Below the pieces are notes generated by a model, which worked only from the letters and a program-made list of their open reading frames with translations, was not told where the DNA came from and did no database searches. From positions 2,600,501-2,664,500 of the forward strand of contig NZ_CP080387.1 in assembly GCF_030036535.1 (NCBI RefSeq): a stretch of 64,000 nucleotides of DNA. Reading direction: 5' to 3'. The position numbers and the translations under genes are program-made. Source of the stretch: Agrobacterium cucumeris. Its GTDB lineage: Bacteria; Pseudomonadota; Alphaproteobacteria; Rhizobiales; Rhizobiaceae. The first letter of the stretch is position 1; each line of letters opens with the position of its first letter. Below, piece after piece: positions 47,875 through 55,392 of the stretch.

Positions 47875-48881
47875 GCCACCTCCACCATGCCCTTGATGAC
47901 TCCGGCTTTCGGATCGGTCAGACCGGCGAATTTGGAAGGCACATCGGCAAGCGTCATACGGTGGGTAATCAGTGCTTCCGGCACCTTGCCTTCTCGCAGC
48001 GCCTGCAACACCCGCTCGAAATCCTCAGGCGTTGCATTGCGGCTGCCAAGCAGCGTCGTCTCGCGCTTGTGAAACTCCGGATCATTGAAGCTGATATCGC
48101 TGGCGACGATGGATACCAGCACAAAGGAGCCGCCATGCCCGACGAAGGAAAACCCCCGCTCCATGGCTTTCGGATTGCCCGTCGCATCAAAAACCGCATC
48201 GAAGAAATCACCGCCGGTAATATCGGAAAGGCGGTCCTTATCACCCTCACCGAGCGTTACCGTATGGGCGACGCCGAGATGCTGCTTGCAGAAATCCAGC
48301 CGGTCGGTGCGCCCGTCGATCATGGTCACCTCGCCACCATCGAGAACCGCAAAAACCGCAACCGCCATGCCGATCGGGCCGGCGCCGACGATCAAGACCT
48401 TCTGCCCTTTCTCGACCGCGCCACGGCGCACGGCATGCGCGCCGATCGCCAGAAATTCGGTCATGGCTGCCTGATCGAGGCTCAACCCCTCCGCCTTCAG
48501 CACGAATTGCTGCGGCACACTCAGATATTCGACCATGCCGCCATCGCGATGAACGCCGAGCACGCCAATGTTCCTGCAGCAATTGCTCTTGCCTTTCAGG
48601 CAGGCACTGCATTTTCCGCAGGAGATATAGGGAATGACGGTGACGACGTCGCCAACCGAAAGAGGACTGCCATCAGGCGCTTCTTCCACCGTGCCGGAAA
48701 GCTCGTGGCCCATGATGCGCGGGTAGGAAAGATAAGGCTGGTTGCCGGTAAAGATATGCAGATCCGTACCACAGACGCCGATGCGGCGAATGCGCACCAG
48801 CACTTCACCTTCACCACGACGAGGCTTCGGCAGATCCTTGGCGGTAAGTTGACCGGGAGTGTCACAGAAAATCGCCAGCAT
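47871..48881 (-). CDS. Zinc-dependent alcohol dehydrogenase, possible L-galactonate 5-dehydrogenase
   Basis: A 336-residue MDR oxidoreductase. Catalytic zinc ligands are in IGVCGTDLHIF and GHELSGTVEE, structural zinc cysteines in CGKCSACLKGKSNCC, and the NAD site is VLIVGAGPIGMA. It resembles E. coli LgoD (YjjN), which oxidises L-galactonate to D-tagaturonate. The UxaB-like gene that would use tagaturonate is directly coupled downstream by ATGA overlap. The substrate is an inference from neighbours and general resemblance. Confidence 0.8.
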   Translation of the reverse strand: MLAIFCDTPGQLTAKDLPKPRRGEGEVLVRIRRIGVCGTDLHIFTGNQPYLSYPRIMGHELSGTVEEAPDGSPLSVGDVVTVIPYISCGKCSACLKGKSNCCRNIGVLGVHRDGGMVEYLSVPQQFVLKAEGLSLDQAAMTEFLAIGAHAVRRGAVEKGQKVLIVGAGPIGMAVAVFAVLDGGEVTMIDGRTDRLDFCKQHLGVAHTVTLGEGDKDRLSDITGGDFFDAVFDATGNPKAMERGFSFVGHGGSFVLVSIVASDISFNDPEFHKRETTLLGSRNATPEDFERVLQALREGKVPEALITHRMTLADVPSKFAGLTDPKAGVIKGMVEVA

Positions 48882-48884
48882 GCA

Positions 48885-49706
48885 TCACCTGTCAGAAAGG
48901 GAATAAAAACGGATGGCGTTGCCGCCAAAAACTGCCGCATGGTCCTCTGCCGGCACGATATCGCGGCAGAAATCCAGCCAGGCCTGGTAATCACCGGCCA
49001 GTCGCAACACCGGCCAGTCGCTGCCGAAGATCACGCGGTTTGCGCCGAAGAGTTCCAGAATGGTTTCGGCATAAGGCCGCACCGCTTCCGGCCGCTGCTC
49101 GCCACGCTCGGTAAGCAGACCGGACAGCTTGCAATGGACGTTGGCAAGAGCCGCCAATGCCACCATGTCGCTCCGCCAGCCGCTGTAAAGGCCGGTGGCG
49201 ATCAACGGCTTTGCGCCATGATCGATGACAACATGCAATTGCGGATGGCGGCGGGCAAATGACAGGAGATGCGGCAGATTGGCCGGCAGAACCAGCGCAT
49301 CGAATACCAGCCCGTGTTTCACCAGCGCGTCCACCGCAGCTTCCAGCGCCGGATCGTCGATCCAGGCCACATCCTCAATGCCCTGCAGCATGGGGCGCAC
49401 GCCCCTGAAGGCTGGATGTTTTGCCCGGCGGGCAATTTCCGTCGCCGCATCGGGGGACTTCATGTCCACCCAGCCGACCACGCCCTTGATGAAATCGGTC
49501 TTTTCCGCCAGCTCCAGCATGAAATCCGTATCGGCGGCAGTCTCCATTGTCTGCACCAGCACCGTGCCCGAAACCCCGGCCGCAGCCAGCAAAGGCGAGA
49601 GATCGGCCGGAAGAAAATCCCGGTAGATGGCGGCAAGTGACGGCGGCGGCCATTGCCCGGCACGGTCCTTCATCAGCCAGAAATGCTGGTGGGCGTCGAT
49701 GAGCAT
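48885..49706 (-). CDS. Amidohydrolase-2 family sugar lactonase
   Basis: A 273-residue metal-dependent hydrolase of the PF04909 group. The metal motif IDAHQHFW opens the barrel, FRGVRPMLQG and VIDHGAKP follow, and GSDWPVLR near residue 225 holds the catalytic aspartate. Members in sugar-acid clusters open L-fucono- or L-rhamnono-lactones. It lies between the aldose dehydrogenase, which would make the lactone, and the galactonate dehydrogenase-like gene. Confidence 0.82.
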   Translation of the reverse strand: MLIDAHQHFWLMKDRAGQWPPPSLAAIYRDFLPADLSPLLAAAGVSGTVLVQTMETAADTDFMLELAEKTDFIKGVVGWVDMKSPDAATEIARRAKHPAFRGVRPMLQGIEDVAWIDDPALEAAVDALVKHGLVFDALVLPANLPHLLSFARRHPQLHVVIDHGAKPLIATGLYSGWRSDMVALAALANVHCKLSGLLTERGEQRPEAVRPYAETILELFGANRVIFGSDWPVLRLAGDYQAWLDFCRDIVPAEDHAAVFGGNAIRFYSLSDR

Positions 49707-49711
49707 GGCCT

Positions 49712-50725
49712 TCAGGCCTTTCCGCCGGGCACGGGCGAACCTTCGGCAATCAGGCCGCGCCTGTGCAGCTCGGACCAGAACTCATCCGGGATAGGCTGTT
49801 CGAACCATTCAATATTGGAAGCAAGCTGCTGCGCGTTGCGCGCGCCTGACACGACCGTGACCGAAGCCGGATGGGCGAGCGGAAATTGCAGCGCGGCCGC
49901 CTGCAACGACACGCCCAGCTCCTCGCACACGCCCTGCAGCGCATCAACGCGCGTGAGGATATCGGCAGGCGCATCGGCGTAGTTGAACTTGCGGTTACCA
50001 GCCAGAATGCCCGAATTAAAGGCACCGGCGACAACGATGCCGACGCCGCCTTCAGCGCAGCGGTTCATGAAGGCAAGGCTCTGCTGTTCCAGGAGCGTAT
50101 AACGGCCGGCAAGCATGGCAACGTCGATATCGAAGACATCCATGGCATCGCTGACGATCTGCCATTCGTTGACGCCGAGGCCGACAGCACCGGTCGAGCC
50201 CTCCTCACGCAGTTTGCCAAGCGCCCGGAAGCCGCCACCAGTGGTCAGCTGCTCCCAGTAATGCTGGTGCTTTTCGCCGTGGGTGAAGGAGCCGATATCA
50301 TGCACATAAAGAATATCGGGCTTCAGAACACCGAGCCGCTGCTGGCTGGCTTCGAAGGAACGCAGGATACCGTCATAGGAATAATCATAGGTCGGGCGGA
50401 ACGGCAGGGGCGCAATATAGGCGTCCTCTTCCGCGCCGACGGTTTCATCCGGAACCATCACCCGGCCGACCTTGGTGCTGAGCGTATAATCGTTCCGCTC
50501 ATGCTCCGTTACCATGGTGCCGAGACGACGCTCTGACCGCGTATAACCGTAAAAGGGCGCGGTATCGAAATAACGCATTCCACTTTCCCATGCCGTGTCG
50601 AACGCACCTTTGGACTCCTCATAGGGCGTGACGCGGTAGAGATTGCCCATCTGGGCGCAGCCGAGGCCCATGACCGTGACGTCAACGGCGCGGCGCGGCA
50701 ATTTGCGTGTATCGGAGACTTTCAT
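49712..50725 (-). CDS. Aldo/keto reductase, probable L-fucose/L-galactose dehydrogenase
   Basis: A 337-residue AKR. The catalytic tetrad is seen in YFDTAPFYGYTRSE (D and Y), LSTKVGR (K) and YVHDIG (H). The protein resembles the D-threo-aldose 1-dehydrogenase and pyridoxal 4-dehydrogenase group, whose members oxidise L-fucose and L-galactose to 1,4- or 1,5-lactones. It is the first catabolic gene behind the transporter, separated from it by a hairpin terminator. Confidence 0.82.
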   Translation of the reverse strand: MKVSDTRKLPRRAVDVTVMGLGCAQMGNLYRVTPYEESKGAFDTAWESGMRYFDTAPFYGYTRSERRLGTMVTEHERNDYTLSTKVGRVMVPDETVGAEEDAYIAPLPFRPTYDYSYDGILRSFEASQQRLGVLKPDILYVHDIGSFTHGEKHQHYWEQLTTGGGFRALGKLREEGSTGAVGLGVNEWQIVSDAMDVFDIDVAMLAGRYTLLEQQSLAFMNRCAEGGVGIVVAGAFNSGILAGNRKFNYADAPADILTRVDALQGVCEELGVSLQAAALQFPLAHPASVTVVSGARNAQQLASNIEWFEQPIPDEFWSELHRRGLIAEGSPVPGGKA

Positions 50726-50749
50726 CGCAGGGACTTTCCGGGTTTTATT

Positions 50750-50781
50750 TGAAAAGGCGCGCCGCCGTAGAGCGGCGCGCC
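50750..50781 (-). terminator. Hairpin terminator inside the sugar operon, after the binding-protein gene
   Basis: GGCGCGCCGC (50756-50765) and GCGGCGCGCC (50772-50781) form a perfect GC-only stem; on the minus strand TTTTCAAATAAAA follows. It lies between the sugar-binding protein gene and the catabolic genes and would leave more binding-protein mRNA than downstream mRNA. Confidence 0.7.
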
Positions 50782-50789
50782 GTCATGCA

Positions 50790-51731
50790 TCAATAAAGAA
50801 CGTTCTTGGCTTCCGGCTTGTCGACATTGTCCTTGGTGACAACAACGACGCCCGTGTCGACGAACTTCTCAACCTTTTCCTTGTTGATGAGCTTGGTGAT
50901 GGTTTCCACGCCCTTCTCACCCATCTGGTAGGAACCCTGAACAACGATGCCGGCCAGCGTGCCATCCTTGACGAAGCCCTGAAGGTCCTGATTGCCGTCG
51001 AAGCCGATGCCAACCACCTTGCCGGCCTTGCCGGTCTGGGCGAGCGCACGACCAACACCGATTGCCGTCGGCTCATTGGCGCCGAAGATACCCTTCAGAT
51101 CGGAATTGGCGGCCAGAACGTCAGTGGTCTGGTTCAGCGCGGTCGCCATCTGCGACTGCGAATAGAAAGGACCGACGATCTTCAGGTTGGAATTCATCTG
51201 GATGTAATCCGTGAAACCGCCAACGCGGCCGATTTCCGAACCGGCACCGGCGACGTAAGACATGACGGCGATCTTGCCTTCCTTGCCCACCTTGTCGATC
51301 AGCGCCTGCGCTGCCAGTTCGCCGGCTTTCTTGTTGTCGGTTGCGAGGAACGACTGGTAATACTGCTCCGAGCCGCTGGCCAGCTGCGAGTCGATCAGAA
51401 CGACGGGAATACGGGCTTCCCAGGCCTTCTTGACGGCCGGAACCAGCGCATCCGGATCGGAAGGGGCAAGAACAATGCCCGCGACCTTACGGTTGATGGC
51501 GTTTTCAACCATGTTGACCTGGTCGGCGATCGCAGATTCGGCAGCCGGACCCTGGAAGGTCATGGTGTTGCCGGCAGAGTTCTTCATCGCCGCATCGGCG
51601 CCCTTCTGGACGTTCTGCCAGAAAGTGGAATTGACGGTCTTGACGATGACGGCGATTTCGCCGGCCTGCACGGTGGAAACGCTCCACAGCGCGATTGCGG
51701 ATGTCAGAAGGGCGGTCGCAAGTTTGTTCAT
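50790..51731 (-). CDS. ABC transporter sugar-binding protein, RbsB family
   Basis: A 313-residue periplasmic protein with a clear signal peptide (LLTSAIALWSVSTVQA, cleaved before GEIAV). The two-lobed type I fold shows NSTFWQNVQKGAD, VLAPSDPDALVPAV and GIGFDGNQDLQGFV, typical of ribose/xylose-type binding proteins. It captures the sugar for the permease and ATPase encoded just upstream. The ligand is probably L-fucose, L-galactose or a similar aldose, inferred from the enzymes. Confidence 0.92.
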   Translation of the reverse strand: MNKLATALLTSAIALWSVSTVQAGEIAVIVKTVNSTFWQNVQKGADAAMKNSAGNTMTFQGPAAESAIADQVNMVENAINRKVAGIVLAPSDPDALVPAVKKAWEARIPVVLIDSQLASGSEQYYQSFLATDNKKAGELAAQALIDKVGKEGKIAVMSYVAGAGSEIGRVGGFTDYIQMNSNLKIVGPFYSQSQMATALNQTTDVLAANSDLKGIFGANEPTAIGVGRALAQTGKAGKVVGIGFDGNQDLQGFVKDGTLAGIVVQGSYQMGEKGVETITKLINKEKVEKFVDTGVVVVTKDNVDKPEAKNVLY

Positions 51732-51807
51732 TTCTTCCTCCGTGATGTCGGCATACCGGGCCTCCCCTTGCCGATCTTTTTTGCGGAAAGGGTCCGCAGG
51801 CCCTTGA

Positions 51808-52830
51808 TCAGCGGCGGTTGCGCAACTGGTCGATCCAGACGGTGACCAGAATGACGAGGCCGATGATGATCTGTTGTGTGAAGGCGGAGACGCCGTTCAT
51901 ATTGAGACCGTTGCGCAGGATGCCGATGACGAAGGCGCCGATGGCCGTACCGGAAATGGTGCCCACACCGCCGATCAGGGACGTGCCGCCAATGACGGCG
52001 CTGGCAATCGCATCCAGCTCATACATCACGCCTTCATTCGGCTGGGCCGTGACGAGGCGTGACATCAGCACGCAGCCCGTCAACCCCGCAAGCGTTCCGG
52101 ACAGGATGTAGGTAAAGTTGGTAACGCGGGCGACATTCACGCCAGACAGCCGCGCCGCATCCGCGTTGGAACCGACGGCATAGATATGACGGCCGAGGAT
52201 CGAGCGGTTGAGCATGAAGGAAACCGCAAGCGCAATCACCACCATCAGGATGACGGGGTAGGGGATACCCGGAAACACCACATTCGGAAAGCCGTCATCA
52301 CCGATATTGACGATGCGGAAAAGCGCGCCATTGCCGAGTTCGCCGAAGGATTCGCCGAGACCGGACACGGCGCGAGCACCGGTGATCTGCAAAGCTACGC
52401 CGCGGGCAATCAGCATCATGCCGAGTGTGGCGATGAAAGGCGGCAGCTTGAAGCGCGTCACAAGCAGGCCGTTGATGAAGCCGCAGAGAGACCCCGTCAG
52501 GATACCGAGAAACATGCCGACCGGCACCGGCATGCCAAGTTCTTTCACCGCAAGTGCGGCAACGACGCCGGCAAGCGCAAGCACCGAACCGACGGAAAGA
52601 TCGATACCGCCGGTGATGATGACGCAGGTTGCACCGATACCGAGCAGCGCGATGGACGTAACCTGCAATGCGATCGTCATGCCATTATTGACGGTGAAGA
52701 AAGCGCTGCTGGTTGCGGAAAAAACCGCGACAAGCGCAACGAGGCTGCCAAGCGCCGCAAATTTCTGGATGATGTCCTTCTGGCGGTCGCTGAAAGCGAA
52801 GCTCTTCTTGGGTTCTGCAATATTGGCCAT
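51808..52830 (-). CDS. ABC transporter permease, RbsC family
   Basis: A 340-residue inner-membrane permease with about nine or ten hydrophobic segments. ITGGIDLSVGSVLALAGV and NRSILGRHIYAVGSNADAARLSGV are the sugar-permease signatures of the CUT2 group. The ATG at 52830 follows GAGGAACGAC; the in-frame ATG at 52842 is less well placed. It begins 8 bases after the ATPase stop and is followed by the binding-protein gene after 76 bases. Confidence 0.93.
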   Translation of the reverse strand: MANIAEPKKSFAFSDRQKDIIQKFAALGSLVALVAVFSATSSAFFTVNNGMTIALQVTSIALLGIGATCVIITGGIDLSVGSVLALAGVVAALAVKELGMPVPVGMFLGILTGSLCGFINGLLVTRFKLPPFIATLGMMLIARGVALQITGARAVSGLGESFGELGNGALFRIVNIGDDGFPNVVFPGIPYPVILMVVIALAVSFMLNRSILGRHIYAVGSNADAARLSGVNVARVTNFTYILSGTLAGLTGCVLMSRLVTAQPNEGVMYELDAIASAVIGGTSLIGGVGTISGTAIGAFVIGILRNGLNMNGVSAFTQQIIIGLVILVTVWIDQLRNRR

Positions 52831-52838
52831 GTCGTTCC

Positions 52839-54401
52839 TCACTGCGCGGCCCGGCCGTAACCGGACGCATACCGCATGATTTCTTCCTGATTGGTCTTGG
52901 CGGTCTCAAGCACGCCCGTGATCCGGCCCTGATGGAAAACGGCGATGCGATCCGTCAGCCCGAGAATTTCCGGCAGCTCCGAACTGATGAGAACAACGCC
53001 GATGCCCTTCGCAGCCAGTTCGTCCATGATCTTGTAGATCGCGAATTTCGCGCCGACATCGATGCCGCGCGTCGGCTCATCGAAGAACAGCACACGCGAC
53101 TGCCGGAACAGCCATTTGCCGATGATGATTTTCTGCTGATTGCCACCTGATAGCAGCCGCACCGTCTGCTGGATGGAAGGTGTGCGAATATTCAGGAGAT
53201 CGACGTAACGTCTGGCGACATCGTCGTGTTTCTTGAAATCAATCAGCCCGAAACGGTTGGAAACTTCGCCGATATTGGCAAGAGTGGTATTTGCGGCAAC
53301 GGACATCTTGATGGCCAGACCATCGCTCTTTCTGTCTTCCGACAGATAGGCAATACCTTCCCTGATGGCGTCCTGCGGTGAGCGGATGGAAAGCTCGCGG
53401 CTCTCAAAGATGATTTTTCCGCTATCGAGGGCATCGGCTCCGAAGATTGCACGCGCCACCTCGGTGCGTCCGGCCCCCATCAGCCCGGCAAAGCCGAGAA
53501 TTTCGCCACGCCGCAGCGAGAAAGAGACATCCTGAAACACGCCCGCGCGCGTCAGTCCCTCGGCAGAGAAAATAATGTCTTCCGTCGGCTTCGATGTGCG
53601 CTCCGGAAACTTGTCTTCCAGCGAGCGCCCGACCATGCGCGTGACGATATCGTCGACGGTGATCGACGCAAAATCGTCGGTAGAGATATAACGACCGTCG
53701 CGCAGGACCGTCACGCGATCAACGATCTCGGCCATTTCATCGAGACGATGAGAAATATAGACGATGCCGACACCGGATGCCTTGAGATCACGAATGACCT
53801 TGAACAGCAGCCGTGTTTCCTGCTCGGTCAGCGAGGAGGTCGGCTCGTCCATGATGAGCACTTCAGCATCAAGAGAAAGCGCCTTGGCTATCTCCACCAT
53901 CTGACATTGGGCGACCGAGAGGCCACGCACGATCTGGTCAGGGTCAATATCGACTCCCAGCCTGTCGAGACAGCGTTTCGCATCAAGGCGCAGCTTTTTA
54001 CGATCCACGAGAAAACCACGCCGCGGCTCGCGGGCGAGATAGATGTTTTCGGCGACGGAGAGGTGCGGAACGAGATTGAGTTCCTGATGAATGATGGCAA
54101 TGCCCGCCGCTTCGGACTCCAGCGGCGATGCGTATTGCACCTTCACGCCCTTGTGCAGGATCGTGCCGTCGCTCGGCTGGTAGACGCCGCTGATGATTTT
54201 CATCAGTGTCGATTTTCCAGCGCCATTCTCGCCGCACACAGCGTGCACTTCGCCGCTGCGCAGATCGAAATGCACATTCGACAGCGCCTTTACGCCCGGA
54301 AATTCCTTGCTGATGTTTTCAAGACGCAGGAGGGCCGAACGCTCCGCGCCCGTCTCCTCAGGCGAAAAATCGCCCTGAATTGTCGATGCGCCCTGCGACA
54401 T
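52839..54401 (-). CDS. ABC transporter ATP-binding protein, two-domain RbsA/CUT2 type
   Basis: A 520-residue fusion of two ATPase domains. Domain 1 has GENGAGKSTLMK, an unusual signature LSVAQCQMVEIAK and IMDEPTSSLTE. Domain 2 has a degenerate Walker A GLMGAGRTE, a standard LSGGNQQK and FFDEPTRGIDVG. That asymmetry is usual in CUT2 transporters. The ATG at 54401 is chosen for the GGGAGG before it; the open frame continues upstream into the operator region. It is the first gene of the minus-strand sugar operon. Confidence 0.93.
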   Translation of the reverse strand: MSQGASTIQGDFSPEETGAERSALLRLENISKEFPGVKALSNVHFDLRSGEVHAVCGENGAGKSTLMKIISGVYQPSDGTILHKGVKVQYASPLESEAAGIAIIHQELNLVPHLSVAENIYLAREPRRGFLVDRKKLRLDAKRCLDRLGVDIDPDQIVRGLSVAQCQMVEIAKALSLDAEVLIMDEPTSSLTEQETRLLFKVIRDLKASGVGIVYISHRLDEMAEIVDRVTVLRDGRYISTDDFASITVDDIVTRMVGRSLEDKFPERTSKPTEDIIFSAEGLTRAGVFQDVSFSLRRGEILGFAGLMGAGRTEVARAIFGADALDSGKIIFESRELSIRSPQDAIREGIAYLSEDRKSDGLAIKMSVAANTTLANIGEVSNRFGLIDFKKHDDVARRYVDLLNIRTPSIQQTVRLLSGGNQQKIIIGKWLFRQSRVLFFDEPTRGIDVGAKFAIYKIMDELAAKGIGVVLISSELPEILGLTDRIAVFHQGRITGVLETAKTNQEEIMRYASGYGRAAQ

Positions 54402-54456
54402 CTGGAAACCTCCCACCCGTGCTCCCCACTCCCCGGGGTGCCTTGAACAGGCCAAA

Positions 54457-54490
54457 TGGTTAGGCCGGTTTTTTAGAATGGTCAAGCCAA
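54457..54490 (-). promoter_or_regulatory. Predicted sugar-operon promoter covered by two GntR-type operators
   Basis: On the minus strand TTGACC (54485-54480) is followed after 17 bases by TAACCA (54462-54457). Each hexamer lies within a dyad of the FadR-subfamily form TGGT-N3-CCA: TGGTCAAGCCA (54479-54489) over the -35 and TGGTTAGGCCGG (54457-54468) over the -10. The two are 22 bases apart, two helical turns. A further half-site TTAGGCCAAAA follows at 54491. Binding of the adjacent GntR regulator here would block RNA polymerase. Confidence 0.6.
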
Positions 54491-54611
54491 TTAGGCCAAA
54501 ATTTGAAACGGGGTTTTAATGGAAATGGAATATCAACCTATAGAAAACAGATTTAATGATGTAAATTCTTATATTTAAGTAATTTCTTGCGTATTGATAC
54601 GCTTGGCGTTA

Positions 54612-54674
54612 CGGTAAGGCCAAATAGAGATTGAAGACAGGGCTCATCGAAAAACACATGAATGGTCAGGCCAA
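54612..54674. promoter_or_regulatory. Two more operator-like dyads around the GntR start
   Basis: CGGTAAGGCCAAA (54612-54624) and TGGTCAGGCCAA (54663-54674) repeat the motif of the sugar-operon promoter. The second one lies just inside the regulator's coding region (five bases after the start at 54658). They suggest autoregulation. The rest of 54402-54657 is AT-rich, contains no gene, and should hold the regulator's promoter. Confidence 0.5.
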
Positions 54675-55350
54675 AATAGCGGAACCACGCCGGCTCTATC
54701 AGCAGATAGCGGACCAGATCCGTGAACTCATCGATCTCGGTGAATTTTTGCCTGGAACACGACTTCCGGCCGAACGGGAACTGGCGCAGAAACTCGGCGT
54801 ATCGAGACCTTCGTTGCGAGAAGCGCTGATTGCGCTTGAAATCGACAACACTGTCGAAATTCGCATGGGTTCCGGTGTCTATGTCTCGACGGAGGCTCTC
54901 CAGACAACCCATCACACCAAATCGCTGGGCGACAGCCCCTCTGAGTTGATGCAAGCACGCGCTGCGCTGGAAGGCGCAACCATCGTGCTGGCGGCAAGCC
55001 GCATGACCGACGAGACGATCGCAAACCTTCGCCAGATCCTGAATACCATGCAGAAGGAAATCGAGGCGGGACGCAAACCCCTGGATCAGGATCGGCTGTT
55101 TCACGTCACCATTGCCGAACAATCCGGTAACAGCGTCCTCACACGGCTGGTTGCAAGCCTTTTCGACGAACGACACAGCCCCATTTCAGCCCAGTTGCGG
55201 GTCAAATTCGAGGATCGGGATACCTGGACCCATGCGCTTCAGGAGCACGAAGCCATTCTGGCAGCTCTGGAGCTCAAAGATCCGCTATTGGCGCAGGCCG
55301 CCATTCATACCCATCTGGAAGGCTCCAAACGGCGCTGGGTCGAAAGCTGA
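54658..55350 (+). CDS. GntR family transcriptional regulator, FadR subfamily
   Basis: A 230-residue repressor-type protein. The winged helix at the N-terminus has RLYQQIADQIRELI and GTRLPAERELAQKLGVSRPSLREAL. The C-terminal FCD effector domain has the metal/ligand histidine block DRLFHVTIAEQSGN and a late HEAILAALE. It diverges from the ABC operon and precedes the UxaA-type gene by 42 bases. A sugar acid such as an aldonate or uronate intermediate is the likely inducer. An in-frame TTG at 54631 is an alternative start. Confidence 0.9.
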   Translation: MNGQAKIAEPRRLYQQIADQIRELIDLGEFLPGTRLPAERELAQKLGVSRPSLREALIALEIDNTVEIRMGSGVYVSTEALQTTHHTKSLGDSPSELMQARAALEGATIVLAASRMTDETIANLRQILNTMQKEIEAGRKPLDQDRLFHVTIAEQSGNSVLTRLVASLFDERHSPISAQLRVKFEDRDTWTHALQEHEAILAALELKDPLLAQAAIHTHLEGSKRRWVES

Positions 55351-55392
55351 GTTAAAAACATAGCAGGCAATATACCGGGAGGAGGAAAACCC

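Noticed and set aside
46744..49262. Two long plus-strand open frames (46744-48072 and 47961-49262) opposite the sugar operon
   Set aside because: Both are antisense to conserved enzymes with coupled starts and show no motifs.
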